A stretch of DNA of 64,000 bases, taken from NCBI GenBank assembly GCA_014218235.1, contig CM024753.1, positions 179,900,348-179,964,347 on the forward strand, given 5' to 3'. The notes below the pieces were generated by a model. The model saw nothing but the letters and a program-made list of their open reading frames with translations, was not told where the DNA came from and ran no database searches. The stretch is from Colocasia esculenta (lineage: Eukaryota; Streptophyta; Magnoliopsida; Alismatales; Araceae). Both the position numbers and the translations under genes were made by a program. This document shows, piece by piece, positions 1 through 13,046 of the stretch; the stretch's first letter is position 1, and each line of letters opens with the position of its first letter.

Positions 1-1192
1 ATTTTTCTGTCAAGCATTTTATTTTCCTTTTTAAGCTCATCATATTGGTCTAGCAGTTCAAAGTATACATGCTCCCAATCACTTAAGGAAAAATCTTTGA
101 AAGGAGAATTTACTTCTTCTTCATCTCCTCCTTCTCCTCTTGCCATCAGACATATCTTTGTTTATGATTCCTTATATTATGAGCTCTCTTCATCTTCATC
201 ATCTTCTTCTTCACTCCATGTCCCCACCATAGCTTTTTGTTTGTTTTTCATCCATCTAGGTTGTGCCTTTTTCAAAGGTTCAAGACATTCAGATTTCACA
301 TGTCCTAGTTTCCTGCAATTGTAGCAAACCACTATGTCAAATTTTTTATTCATATACTGTTTGGGCTTTGTAAAATTATTTACCTGAGGTTTCTTTTTCA
401 GAAAACCCTTACCTTCGTTTCTTAGGAATTTTCTGAATTTTCTCGTAATTAAAGCAAACTCACCTGAATCATCTTCAGAGATAGATGACTCACTTTCTTC
501 AGTAGCTTCTTTAACACTGGGACTTGCCTTTAGAGCAAGTGGTTTCTTCTTCTTAACATCTTCTTTAGCTCTCTTCAATCCCAGCTCATAAGTCATCAAT
601 GATCTGATTAGTTCATCAACAGTAGTGGTAGACAAATTTCTAGATTCTTCAATTACTGTTGCTTTAGTATGCCAGATCGGAGTTAAAGATCTAAGGATTT
701 TTCTGACAAGTTCTTTTTCTGTATAAGTCTTCCCTAGATTCTTTAAGCCATTTGTTAACAGAGTTAATCTTCCATACATTTCAGAAATTGTTTCATCACG
801 CTTCATTTTGAATGCCTCATATTCTAAAACAAGCATGTTGGCTTTTGTTTCTTTTACCTCTGATGTACTTCATAGATTACCATGAGGCGATTCTAGATTT
901 CTTTAGCACTTGTACATGATGATACCCTTGAAAACTCTGTTGGATGGAGTGAGCACTGCATGATGTTCATCTCACTCCAATTAGCATTCGACTTCTTAAT
1001 CTCCTCTTGAGTCCACTTCTCTTCATCTTTAGACAGCTCGTAAGGTCCACTGCTTACCACCCTCTATATTTGATGATCTTGTGCTCGCAAAAACACCTGC
1101 ATACGAGTTTTCCAGTATGCATAGTTAGTACCATCAAAGTAGGGGGGTCTATTCACATAATGACCTTCATCAATATAGCCTCTAGACTCCAT
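1..1192 (-). pseudogene. copia gag, frameshifted
   Basis: Capsid/nucleocapsid polyprotein of a copia element. The probable start ATG is at 1192, 49 bases inside the primer site; the N-terminal part has the family's 'RPPYFDG..YAYWKTRM' type sequence. A one-base frameshift near 868 breaks the frame. A 219-codon open stretch (836-177) then carries the UBN2-like region (ELVRKILRSL) and one zinc knuckle, CYNCRKLGHVKSEC (CX2CX4HX4C), followed by an acidic tail. A second frameshift near 175 is likely, because a coiled-coil-like gag continuation (ELLDQYDELKKENKML) is open in another frame down to base 1. Not functional as a single protein. Confidence 0.8.
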
Positions 1193-1240
1193 ATCACACA
1201 GATCTCTCCTGGTTGCAAAACCAAATGAATTAGAGAGCCT

Positions 1241-1253
1241 GGCTCTAATACCA
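1241..1253 (-). other. primer-binding site (initiator Met tRNA)
   Basis: On the minus strand this reads TGGTATTAGAGCC, one mismatch from the canonical TGGTATCAGAGCC complementary to plant initiator-Met tRNA. It lies two bases inside the LTR end at 1256 and upstream of gag, as expected for minus-strand priming. Confidence 0.8.
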
Positions 1254-1255
1254 CG

Positions 1256-2925
1256 TGTTGTGTGTAGGAGGAATATCTAGAGGGGGGGGATAGATATTGA
1301 CCAATTAAAACCGATTAAAGATTAAAACCTCGAAATTAAGATCAGATCTGATGAAACAATCTAAGCAGTGAATATCACACCACACAAGTGCACACGATAT
1401 TTTTAAGGTGGTTCAGCTCCAGTGTGGAGACCTACTTCCACCCCTCACTAAACCAGTGAGGCTTCACTATCAAATCAAATGTGTGAGACTCTCACACAGC
1501 AGCTGATTCACAGCTTCTACAAATCGCTGATACACAACTTCAACAACCTGCTGATTCACAGCTTCAAGATTTGTCCCAAATCTCACAATCCTAACACAAC
1601 AAATGTAGGATCAAATCCATCTACTCCAAATGAAGTAGACAACCAATCAGAGTGATGTATTGAAGAAATTGAGAAAAACAAACTAAATGGAAGTCTTAAG
1701 AAGTGCAGAAATATCAAACGCTCTGCTCTGGAGTTAGATATGGTCAGAAGACTCCTTGAGCTCCAATTGCAGCTTCTTCATGCTTGAGTTCATCGAATTC
1801 ATCTTTTGGTTGTAGCACACGGATCAATTTCCTCTAAATCTAAGATGAATTCCGATCCTCTGAATCTGAGATGAATTTCGATCATCTATTCCAGTTGGTC
1901 AGCAGCAGGTCTTCATATTGGAAGAAGGCACGATGCAGTGTCCTCTCCTCTTAATCAAAATGACTGTTCCAAAGACGACTGCTCTTTCTAAACTCAAGGT
2001 CTTGCTCTTTGCATTTTTCGCGCTCTCAAATCACTGTACTTTTTCTCTGTGCACGATCACCCAACTGCATAGGATGACTCGCATCTTTTGATCTGATTCA
2101 CGGAATCTTTTTAGTGGGCCCCTCAACAGAATCCCAAAAACTTGGGAGATACTTTTGCCACCAAAAGATAGTATCTTCCAGAACCATGTGAGGTGTACTC
2201 GAAGTCCCAATCGTTGGATCTTGGATCACGTGCCCATCACTTATGCACTGGCAGATCTTTTAAATCTTTGTAGAATAAGTGTCATAGAGTCGATGCATCC
2301 AGATTATAGAGTCGACGTATATCCATGAGACTTAACTTGGATCAGTGTAAAGTCTTCAGTAGAGTCGACTCTATGCCCTCCAGAGTCGACCTCATCCATG
2401 TGACTGTGTCTCTGACTGTCTGTCTGTGATGTAGAGTTGACCTTACAGCAACATAGTGTCGACCTTATCTGATGATAGAATCGGCCTAACCTTCCTTTAG
2501 AGTCAACCTAGTATTCTGGTAAAGTCGACCTCATCCTCAAATGGAGTCGATCTCGGCCAGCACTTATCTTCAAATGCACATAAGAAATTTGACTAGTGTC
2601 GACCTGATCCACATCTGGTGTCGACCTTATCTGATTCCTCCCCTTCAGCGCTAGCCAGAAAAACAACTAGGGTTGACCTGTTCTTCGATTAGTGTCGACC
2701 TCATCCGAAACTCTGAATATCAACGCTACTAAAAACTCATTTAGTGTCGACCTAACCTCTGTGTAGAGTCGGCCTTATGAACATCACTGAACTTTAGTAA
2801 CTCTTTCGTTGATGCAAATGAGTTGACTTTATCTTTATGAATGTTTCTGTGATACAAATAACTTGTGTTAGACATTTATGACATTTTACTTGATTTATGG
2901 CATCATCAAAACCAGGGACACAACA
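1256..2925 (-). repeat. copia 5' LTR (1.67 kb)
   Basis: Boundaries are TGTTGTGTG at the plus-strand left end and CACAACA at the right end, adjoining the primer site. Promoter and terminator elements should lie inside but none was recognised with confidence. The half at 2283-2780 is filled with a recurrent GTCGAC motif, listed separately. Confidence 0.8.
2283..2780. repeat. array of GTCGACCT-type motifs inside LTR
   Basis: The core (A/T)G(A/T)GTCGACCT(C/T)AT or one-base variants recurs many times at irregular spacing of about 20-45 bases. It is part of the LTR U3-side half in minus orientation. It could be a repeated regulatory half-site or slipped low-complexity sequence. Similar TCG-centred motif arrays occur in the other long LTRs of this window. 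Confidence 0.6.
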
Positions 2926-2939
2926 CATGGGCCTTTAGG

Positions 2940-4040
2940 ATCGCCTCCTAATTGGAATATCAATTGGCTTTATTCATCAAGTTGATGAAGGTTTTTGGAG
3001 GCTTCTTTGCTAGGGAACCTTATAGATTAAGGTTGGATGTCTCCCATCAGGGCGGAGATGGCTATAGTGATGTTCAAGCTCAGAATATGCAATGCTTCAG
3101 AATGCAACCTTACAATGTAATCCCAAAGGGACTCGTTGTATCTCTGGCGGACTGTGAGGAGGAAGGTCGAGGTCTTGGTTGAGCGCACATATCTTGTGAA
3201 GTGGTCTAAGAACTTCATCACGAGAACCTAAAAATTGGAAATAGAATTTGGAGGTAGAGTCTTGAACCAAGTCGTTGCTCCTCCCTTAAGGAGGGTCGAG
3301 AACGCTCAGCACTTCATGCCGTTTGACGCCCCTAGAAGGAGAGAAGCCTATTGAAGTGATCTAGGTGATCGAATGGGTTAGTGGTTCCATCATAAGCTTT
3401 CATGTTAGGCATCTCGAGATGCCAAGGATGTGACGCTGTCAGGATCTCCTCAGTGAAGGGAGATTAGAGATGTCAAACTGTCTAAGAACCGAACTGGGAT
3501 GTTGTCCAACCAGAAGATGGAACTCCCTCTACATGTCTTCAAGTTTTTTCTCCAGATTGATAGAAGCATGGATGGAGACCGTGGCCGTAATGGTCAGAGG
3601 TTGACTAGCTAACATCGGTCACACCAAGTCAACTCAAGGTAGTGGCAAAGGTAGAGTGCTACATGACACAACAAAGTTGGATTTCCTTGCAACTAGAGGA
3701 GGAGGAGAAAGATGTACCTAAGGTGCTGCCCTGGGTGGCGTAGGGGCAAGTGTCGGGGGGTCCTCTACTTGGGAAGAGAATGCAAGCTGCCAGGTGAGAG
3801 TGCTCACCAATTCTAGAGGGGTTGTAATCCCTTCACAGCCTCTCCGAGGTAAGCGACCTAACGCGAGAAGGCGTGGAACTGCTCGGTGGACACCGCAGGA
3901 TTGTTGTTATTACCACTGGTATTCACCTTGGCGTCACAGACTCTGGCATCCTCAACGCAAACTATTCTCTTTCTTCTCATCGAAGCCATGGCTGCTACTT
4001 CGATTCCCATAGATAGTGCCAATGATGAAGTTGATCTCAA
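2940..4040 (-). pseudogene. Ty3/gypsy gag, many stops
   Basis: Two recognisable pieces. The N-terminal part (about 4040-3858) holds AVSTEQFHAFSR followed by a VKGLQPL-like stretch, typical of Tat/Athila-group gag starts. The core retrotransposon-gag piece (about 3221-3027) includes TVRQRYNESLWDYIVRLHSE, the R(Q)..ESL..Y..R(F/L) motif of the family. Frames change repeatedly between them and stops are frequent, so this is an old dead copy. Confidence 0.55.
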
Positions 4041-4387
4041 ACTTGCAATGGTCGTTGTAGACCGGATTCGGATGGATCCAAGAAGGCAATCTTAGATATG
4101 CTAATGGAGAGGAAAGTGAAGTCGTTGATACCACTATTGCCGCGGGTGCCCGTGTCAACATCGTGCGACTTGTAGGAAGTCAAGTCTAGAAAGGGATTCC
4201 TGGGATCGACCCTCCGATGCTCAAGTCAATTGTTGGCTTGAAAAGGTGACCAAGGGAAATAGTGTATACAATGGAGAGGTAGAGACAGGGAGGGACAAGT
4301 GTTGAGATTGAACCGAGATCTCTAATATGAATCTGGAATCTCTGGCTTCTTTACCTTTGGCGATGAGATGCTTTTATAGGTGAAGAG

Positions 4388-4870
4388 ACATAACTTGGTT
4401 GGGCTTCTCTATTTTTATCAAACTGGAGACCTTCTTTGAGACGTCGAGCTTCCAAGATAGGTCCATAGTTGGACTCTTAGACTATTTCCCTACTTAGATA
4501 CCTAGCCTAGGAAAAGTCATTACAAAACTAGGAATCTACCTGTTGGGCTGGCTGTAGTGGGAATCGGAAGGTCAATGATCCCAAACTGAGTCAGACTTTA
4601 GTTGAGTTATCACCTTCTTCAGGTAGATTCATTACATAACTTGGTTGGGCTTCTCTATTTTTATCAAACTGGAGACCTTCTTTGAGACGTCGAGCTTCCA
4701 AGATAGGTCCATAGTTGGACTCTTAGACCATTTCCCTACTTAGATACCTAGCCTAGGAAAAGTCATTACAAAACTAGGAATCTACTTGTTGGGCTGGCTG
4801 TAGTGGGAATCGGAAGGTCAATGATCCCAAACTGAGTCAGACTTTAGTTGAGTTATCACCTTCTTCAGGC
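4388..4870. repeat. tandem duplication, period 246 bp
   Basis: The block starting acataacttggttgggctt at 4388 recurs at 4634 and ends in the same gagttatcaccttcttcag. I saw only a few mismatches between the copies (for example gactatttcc versus gaccatttcc). It lies within the probable gypsy LTR and postdates it. Confidence 0.85.
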
Positions 4871-5100
4871 CAGTGACGCTTATTGGGCTCTCACAATCTA
4901 ATGGGCCAATACTATCTTTACAGGCCTCGGATCCAGGCTGGATACGATTACCCATCATAACTTAAGAAACTTAACTTCTCTAGAAACTGCCCTTCTCCTA
5001 TACTAAAAACTCACTGTATACCTATCGAAAAAATCTCTCGCACCTCAACTTGCGACAACTCAACATTGTTTGGCACATCGTCCATCACTACTCATTGCGA

Positions 5101-5584
5101 AGCACCCACTTTAAAAAATATAAATATATCATATCATGTCTCATCTTGAAATATATGTGCAAAAGAAATACTTAAAAGTTGTGAGGGACATGTATCCCTC
5201 TCGAGTAGCAAGGGTTGCAAGTCGCTCTCATGTGCATATAATTGAGTAGTCCAAATTTTAAAAAATAATTGGTTTGCCTCTTTTCTTATATAACGTGTCC
5301 ATCGGATAAGAACCAAAGTGACAAAAAAAGTTAATAATGATAAATTATCACAATCACAACAGTGGTACAAGAACTAAAATGCTAAAATGACAACTCTTAG
5401 TGACAAGGAGAGCACAATGGCATTAGCTTTCACAAATGAACATCAGAACCTAACAATCAAAGCTCGCGACGAATTATAAATCCTTTCCTGAAATACTCCT
5501 ATACAACCAGGCACGTAGCATTCCTATTGATATAAGGGAACAGTGACATGCTTCATGTTGGAATGTGAACTCGAGTAATTTTTA
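5101..5584. other. intergenic, nothing recognised
   Basis: AT-rich sequence without an ORF of meaningful content, repeats or RNA-like structure that I could support. It separates the gypsy remnant from the TIR element. Confidence 0.4.
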
Positions 5585-6925
5585 GGAAAAAATATATATA
5601 CATATTTTTAGAATACATCATATTTGAAATTATATTCCCAAAAATTTCATATTATGTACCATATCTTAATTTTTTAAAAATTCACAAATTATATCTTTGT
5701 GGTTAGTTGGCCATCAAAATTTACGAAGTATTTTGATGTCATCTAAGGAACTGGTAAATAAGAAGTCAATTTATTAAAATATCTCTGATAAAAATGAAGG
5801 GAAGAGAGAGTTAGAGAGAGAAACTAGAGAATGAAGAGAAAGAGTAGGGGTATTGGTAAGAGAAATGGCAGTGGAGAGAAAGAGTGAGAGCAGAGAGTGA
5901 GAGGAGCAACAGAGTGAGAAAGAGAGCAATAGAGTTGAAAGAGAGAGAGAGAGAGAGAGAGTGGGGAGAGAAGGCAACGAAGATAGAGAAATGACAAAGA
6001 GAGATAGTAACAAAGTGAGAGAGAGAGAGTGTGTGTGCAACGGAGAGAGAAAGTGGCTTAGAGAGAGAGCTATGGGGAGGGAGGGAGAGAGAGAGAGCTC
6101 CAAAGGCTAACCAATGGCGAGGACAAGGATGACCCTACAAAGATCGAGACGCTAGACAGAGCTTGCACCATGTTGTCCGTACTGAGGGATCTCAAATCCG
6201 CCCATGCGAGGAGCGCCTAGGGCTTCAAACAGTAGCAGGAACGACGAGAGGTCGTTGCCTCCACCGACACAGCAGGTGAGGACATCGTCAATTGCTGCCA
6301 TGGATACCGTGCCTAAACACTTCATCTGCCCATAACATCAGAGATCATGAAGTGGCCCATGGTCCTCACAACTAGCGAGGTATTGCTTCGTTCTTGTCCT
6401 TCCATCTCAATAGTTAATTTATTTCGTTTTATGTGCAGAGTGGAAGGGAAGCACGTGGGAGAGAGAGGGGAGCAAGACGAGAGCCGGAGGGGAGATGCAC
6501 GTGGGAAAGAGAGGGGAGAGAAAAGAAGAGGGCACCAGAGAGAGAGAGAGAGAATGTAGAAAGAGAGTTGCATGTTAGAGAGAGAGCCGGATGGGAGGGG
6601 CACAACGTAGAAGGGGAGGTTGGGGGGCGAGCAAGAGAGAGAGAAGGGAGGGGGGGAGTGAGTGGTGGATAGCTGATGAGAGGGGCCTGAGACAGTGAGG
6701 GATAAGTGAGAGTGATTTACTAAAAAAATAAGTTTCAAAGAGAAAGAAGATAAGTTAATATTTTTTCCTCTAATTCAACTATGATGGGATTAAATAGATA
6801 GGATGAAACTATAGAGACATATATGATAAAATACATAGAATATAGAGATGTGAAATATAATATGAAAATTTCGAAGATATTACATCAAATACAATATATC
6901 TAGGGGTGTATATGTATTTTTTTCT
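5585..6925. mobile_element. non-autonomous TIR element, GA-rich interior
   Basis: The left end (GGAAAAAATATATATACA, 5585) is inversely repeated at the right end (AGAAAAAAATACATATACA reading inward from 6925), with imperfect similarity over about 85 bases. Flanks TAATTTTTA (5576-5584) and TAATTTCTA (6926-6934) form a 9-bp duplication with one mismatch, a Mutator-like length. The interior is GA/GAGAGA simple repeat, so the ORFs there are low-complexity artefacts. A related sequence (taaatagataggatgaaac) recurs at 16031-16066, so the split element around the MULE is probably the same family. Confidence 0.5.
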
Positions 6926-6934
6926 TAATTTCTA

Positions 6935-7566
6935 TTGCCCAATTTTATACCTAATTTCTATCGCAGTATTTACTCCAAGAGCCCCCAGAGAAAGGTGAGA
7001 GCAGTTCACACTTTCACACTTGCCTAGTACTGAGATCTGCACAAAATTTGGAGGTCACGTTGAAATAAGTACCGCACCCGAACCCAGAGGGAACACTAAG
7101 ATTGCTAGAACATCCACCCTAAAGGGTCGATGTTGCAGGTGAGCTACACACAATTACGTTCTATATCCAACCCTCGATGTTTGAGAATGTGAGAAGAACT
7201 TTGATATACTTTCAAGCGCCAAAGCAAAGTTCAAAACCAGAGCTTGCAAAGAGCAATAAGACATCAAAGCTGAAGGGACCCATCCATCCCAAAGATCCTG
7301 GGGCTCGAAATTTCTATTTTAAAGGAATGGGGATCCTGACACGATGTATTCTTCCTTATCGCCTAACAAGAGGTAATAGAGCTGCTATCGATCTGATGTT
7401 TTCGACCTGATGCCTTCAGATCTTCATGGGCATACTGAAGCATCATTGTAAATTCACATGTAGGTAGCTACTTCATCCTATGAAACAGATACGATAAACA
7501 GACTATAAAGTAGTACAGAAACTTGGGCTAACACGAACAAGCTTCCCAAGTCTGTAGCTTTGTCCA
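6935..7566. other. 3' flank of the ECD gene
   Basis: Lies just past the ECD stop codon and probably contains its 3' untranslated region and polyadenylation site, which I could not place. A 77-codon plus-strand ORF (7177-7410) has no recognisable domain and is not called as a gene. Confidence 0.4.
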
Positions 7567-10120
7567 TCAAGATTGATGCCGAGTACCCTTGCTGTCGTCC
7601 TGTGGGATCCGCAAGCCCATGAGCCCCAGCAAGTTGGATGCAGGGCCAGGAAGGCCTTGCTGAGAAGAGAAGGAGTCAATGAAGCTCTTCACAAGGTTTA
7701 TGTCCACATCAACAGGGGTGAGCTCCTCATCCACGTCCTCCGCCTTGCTCGCGCTCCCCTGAACCAATCGATGAACACATGGTGAGTGCCAACTTAGCTG
7801 TACAGAAAAAAGAACTGCACAAGAAACACCAAGGCAGGCATACATGCACATTAACGGACCCAAATTAATGCAAGACTTTTTATCCTCCACATGAACCAAA
7901 GACTGAATTCATGCTTGGACACATCCAGAAAAGAAAGAATTAGACATCATCAAAATTCCTCGTCCATATACCAACATCAATATGTCAGAATGATAGTAAA
8001 TGTTTCAAAGGCCCACCAAAAAGAAAATGTTTCAAAGATCATTAGACCACTTGATTCGTCATCCATTTGCTCAATAAGAAAACAATCCACTTAGGGTCCG
8101 TTTGTTTGTAGGTAAAACCCCATTAGGAAATCTTTTTCCAGGGAAAACTTTTTTTTTAGATCATTTGTTATCCTGGAAAATAAAATTCTGGAAAACCACT
8201 TCATAAAATTCCTGGATTTTGGCATCCGCGCAAAAAGTGCGGACGCCATTTTCCCAGCAAACCACCGTTTCAGCATGTGCTTATTGTTAGATTTGTTTTG
8301 ACACTATTCATGTAAGTTGTTTTTTTATTTTTTTTCTTCATTTAAGTTATTTTTGTTAAATCTAATTATTTTTTATTTGTTGTTTTAAATTTTATTTTTT
8401 ATTAAAATATCCATAAAACACTATTCATTCAAGTTATGTTTTTATTTTATTTCTCCTAATTTAAATTGTCTTTGTCAAAGTTATTTATTTTTCACTAAAC
8501 TTTTTATTTTTTTTATTTTTTTTTAAATTATAAAAAATAAAAATATAAAATAAAATAAAAATTTTGATGAATAATGCACTAGGGGTATGTGGTCCCCTCT
8601 CATTGGAATGAACCATAATATCTCATGTGCTCCAATACAACTCTCTAATAAAAGTGTGCATTTAATGTTGTTGACTTTTCATATTTTTTTTATTCTTCTA
8701 TTTACATAAATAACCAGTGAAAATATTTACCTAGGAACCAAATGAATAATTACGATTTTCATTTCCATGTAAAAGCTAATCCTTGGAAAAAGTTTTCCCT
8801 AAGAATTTATTTTACAAACAATCAAATAGACCCTTAGTTGCAGTCCCTTCTCAGCAGGTCTCAGACTCTCAGCCAGAACTTGCCCCTGAATGTTAGTATA
8901 GCCCATTTTTGTCCTGCCTAGAACTTGAAGCTCTCAAGATATTATTATAGTGGAGGAAAAGATGGTGTGAGATTTCAAGTGCACAAATTGTTTATTATGA
9001 CACCATTATCCTTTAATGCTGGATATGTTAAGAACAAATATAGAAATCTCGAAAGTATCTATGTTTATACTAAAAGAATGAAGACTGCACTTTTGCACCA
9101 AGCTGAGCGACTGCCAGAATGTCTCTGTGACAAGTTGTTAGTAACTTCTGTCAAAAGATCAAAAGGAAGTGAACACCTTCAACTAAGGTCATTAGACCAA
9201 AGCTTTTATTAAAAAATTGGATCATTCACTTTCTAATATAAATAAAAAAGATGATTCCTGAGCAATATGATAACAGAAGCAAAAATGTGAGAAAGGATGG
9301 ATACTGAGGACAGATCATTCAAACTGTAACAAATGACTGGCCAGAATACCCAATTTAATTTGACTTGAATTGATCAAAACATCAAAAGGCGTGAAGGGGA
9401 AAAGGCACCTCGCCATGATTGTCAGAAAACTGTTGTGCATGAATGAAGCTCGTCTTTAGAGTAGTTCCCTTTAATTCCTCATACAGTGCATCAGAATATG
9501 ACTGCGTGAAAGTATACTTTGAGTCCTCAACCTCAGATTCCTTACCAGAATTACTCTCATCTTCAGACTCATCTGCAAAGCATTTTCCATTAACATTGAT
9601 GGTTAGGTACCAAATGAAGTGCAAACATGTGAATAACACGGAATAAAACATAGCAAATCGTAATCAACACAAGGACATCTGAAATTGATAAGCAATGATT
9701 GCAACATGTCACATCCCATAAAAAATCATCACTTCCAGAATTCATCCTTTCAAAAGAAGAAAGGTATGGAAATTGGCAAAGATGGCAATCGGATATCAGT
9801 CAGCTTGTAGTGAGAATCTAGCATAATACTGTTCTCCCCAATCTGTATACACGTAGTACATGAACTATATCTTTCAGAAGCCAGTAAAAGAAGGCTGCAA
9901 AGTAACAGACACAAAATAAGAAATTGAAAAACAATAAAAAAAGGTTGCTCAAGAATGCTATGCAGAGATGTGACAGAATACAAAGACAAATGCCATAGGC
10001 TGTCCCTAAGAGGACCAACCCTTCACCTTGGAGTACAAGCTCTGACAAATAAGATATATTTTACTGCCTCTTTTTCTCCAGCTGTGAGGGGCAAAGTATT
10101 CAGATGCAGTACTAGAGTGA

Positions 10121-10155
<35 letters not shown>

Positions 10156-12975
10156 TTGACTTCTGGAAATAGTATACAGAGTTTTTTGGTACATAGATTT
10201 TTAAAACAAAAAAGATCAGACAGAATGTACCACTACTCTTGACTTCTAGAAATAGTATACACAGTTTTTTGGTACATAGATTTTTAAAACAAAAAGATCA
10301 GACTAAGCAACAAGAATCCTGAAGAAATACAAACTGCAGCTGAAGTTGCAACCATGGTATGCAATCTCGCGAGATTCTCGCGAGAATATCGATCTCGGCC
10401 CCTTCCCGAGAAACGAGAAGGCCGAGATGCCTCTTTAGGCAGGGTTGTCAGAACTCAGGATCCTCTTCAGGCAGGGTTGTCAGGAAACATCTTATTTACC
10501 TGAATACTATTTAAGTAAATATTACTTAAGATATTACATGTAAATAAAGAAGTACCCCCCATTTGAATCCAATAAAAATATCAAAAAAATCATATCTCTT
10601 ACAAATAAAAAGTCGAGATCCGATATGGCAAACCTTGGTTGCAACAAAATAAACTTTTTAAAAAATGGATAATTTTGAATTGAGCATGACAGATAAGACA
10701 ACAATGAACTCTGGAACCAAAAGTGAAGATTATTAGATTTAAACACCAAAAATGAACAGGATCTAGATAACTCAGTAAGTACATTTGTTTCAGCTGATCT
10801 GCAAATAAACCATGTGTATAGGGATGGTAGATGTATGTGATTATAAAGAAGGAACAATTTCAACACAAGAATGAAAAAGCATTAAGAAAAGTAGAGTACC
10901 AAAATCCATATCTGATGATGAGGTTTCCCCTTCACCCAATTCAATGCCAGCAGAAATTCCGCGCTGGTCCACTGGTCCTAACACTGATTCCATGTCTTTG
11001 ATAAACTGCTGAACATCAAGATCCACCTCTCTGTCCCTGTAAAACCAAATACATATCCCATCAATTTGATATACATAAGTCCTCAAGTGCAAAGTCCCAG
11101 CACGCATAAAAATAAACCCCAAGATATTATCAGAAGGAAGCAACTCAGATTGGACCTAGCACACTCATTCTCTACAAAGTAACTTTATTTAAGGGAAAAA
11201 AAGTCACCCAGAAGGCAATGAAATGTTTGAATGCAGAAGTTCCACCAGGGTACTCATTTTCCCAAGTCAACACTGCATATGTCACACCAATAGCCACAGC
11301 TTTCCTTAAACTTGAGGCCCAAGGAAGTCTCCCAGTAAATGGGCTCTTTCAGCCATGCTATTGCACTGCATTTATAACAAGCATTACCTGTCCATATTTC
11401 TGTTAACAGACTCACATTATTTGATATACGATTTCCTAGTAAAGAAAAGGATTCAAGATCAGTTTCAAAGGCATGTACTGCTATTTACCGCTGAAATCAG
11501 CATGTCAGCCACCATACCCTAATCAAAGCATGCAATTGCTGGTACTCTTGGTATCAATATTCCTCACACATAGATGGGTAAAGTCTTCGCCAAAGGAGAA
11601 ATGTCTATTGACCCTGACATAAAGCTATGGTGTCAATGGGCTTTGATTTTCCAAAGGTGACAAAAGTGCTGACAGGACCTGTCTCAAGAATTGACCCTCA
11701 GTCAATAATCATGACTTCTTCTGTTTTTACATGCGGTAAAATATTTTGCCATGAAGATTCAGTATACATTAATACCTATTTAAACACAAACCAGCATCCA
11801 TAAAATCTAGTATTTGGAACAAAAGAAGGCCATCATACATAGGATATATAAGCCAACATGTCATTCATATGGCGAAAAAATTAATGATAAAACTTAAACA
11901 GAGGTAAGCTAATGCTAAGTAAACAGCAAATTACTGAATCATGACAACAGACCTGCTCTGAGGAACCTCTGCACCTTCTAAGCTTGAAACTTTATGCATA
12001 AATGCTTCCATACTTTTAGCCATATCACCCATATCAAAGTCATTTGGACTAGGAACATTATCAGAAAGCTTGTGATCACCAGATCTTACTTTCCCTCTGC
12101 GTTTTGACTCATAAACTTCTATTTCTCTTTGCCTTTCTAGAATGGCTGATGTCAACTCCTCCTCCCCATCATATAGCCAAGAATCATCATCACTAGGAGG
12201 CAAATCAACACCAACAAAATCGCTAGAAGAAAAAGGCAATGAAAGAATCTCGTCTATTCTTCTAACTGGTGCACCTAATGTGTCTCTGCAACATAAAACA
12301 AAATATAGAGAAGATGTGGTAAAAAGTTCATTAGGCAACCAAAATGTAGATTGTCACTAAAAGGAGAAAATTGCAGCTCCTATCAGCCAACCAACTTATT
12401 AACACATTTTACCATCACAAAGAAGTGTTGAATTTGAAGTAAGAAGACACCTAAAGAAAGATGTGAATATGAAGTAACTGTAGAATATGAAAATGGAGAC
12501 TATTAAGAAAAAAACAAACTTGTGACGGATAGAGGAAGAATCATAGAGAAAACAACCAACCTTACCAAAAAAAGGCAAGATACATTAGGCAGTTATGCAG
12601 ATTGAGGTGTTGAGATTCATTCCAAAGAACATGCAAGAAATATGGATGGCATTTAAACTATGACTCAAACTTTCCAAACATCATTCCCTCCTGCCAAAAC
12701 AAAAGAACAGACCTTGGTTGAACCACCAATTTTCAACATTAAATTTTAACCCACCAACTTGTGTGAATTATGGACCACAATCTCATAATTACAAGCCAGC
12801 GGCCTTCTGCAGTCAAAACATGAAGTGAACACCCTGGTGATGAGTCCATCTTTGAATGTGCCAGCAACTGTGAATACATGTGTGCTAACCTACATAGGAT
12901 ATGTACGCCAGTGGTGCAATGGGGGCATATTTTTAGCCACTATACTCTTCTCTATGTCTCTATTACAGCAATTCA

Positions 12976-13046
<71 letters not shown>

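Larger units (their letters stand above)
1..2925 (-). mobile_element. Ty1/copia LTR retrotransposon, 5' end (truncated by window edge)
   Basis: Reading on the minus strand, the order is LTR (2925 to 1256), primer-binding site (1253 to 1241), then gag running off the left edge. The LTR is bounded by TGTTGTG...CACAACA, the usual TG...CA form. Gag has a copia UBN2-like core and a CCHC knuckle. LTR style and gag resemble the Sirevirus group, but without pol in the window this is an inference. The other LTR and the target duplication lie outside the window. Confidence 0.85.
2926..5100 (-). mobile_element. decayed Ty3/gypsy element (gag and probable 5' LTR)
   Basis: Minus-strand gag fragments lie between about 4040 and 2940. 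Above them, at about 4126-4135, a GATACCACT (AGTGGTATC on the minus strand) resembles a tRNA primer site. Sequence from about 4138 upward is then the probable LTR, with an outer end I could not fix. No pol is present: the element seems truncated where it meets the copia LTR at 2925. Boundaries are approximate. Confidence 0.5.

Noticed and set aside
5774..6738. Ser/Leu- and Arg/Glu-rich ORFs
   Set aside because: Translations of GA/TC simple repeats inside the TIR element.
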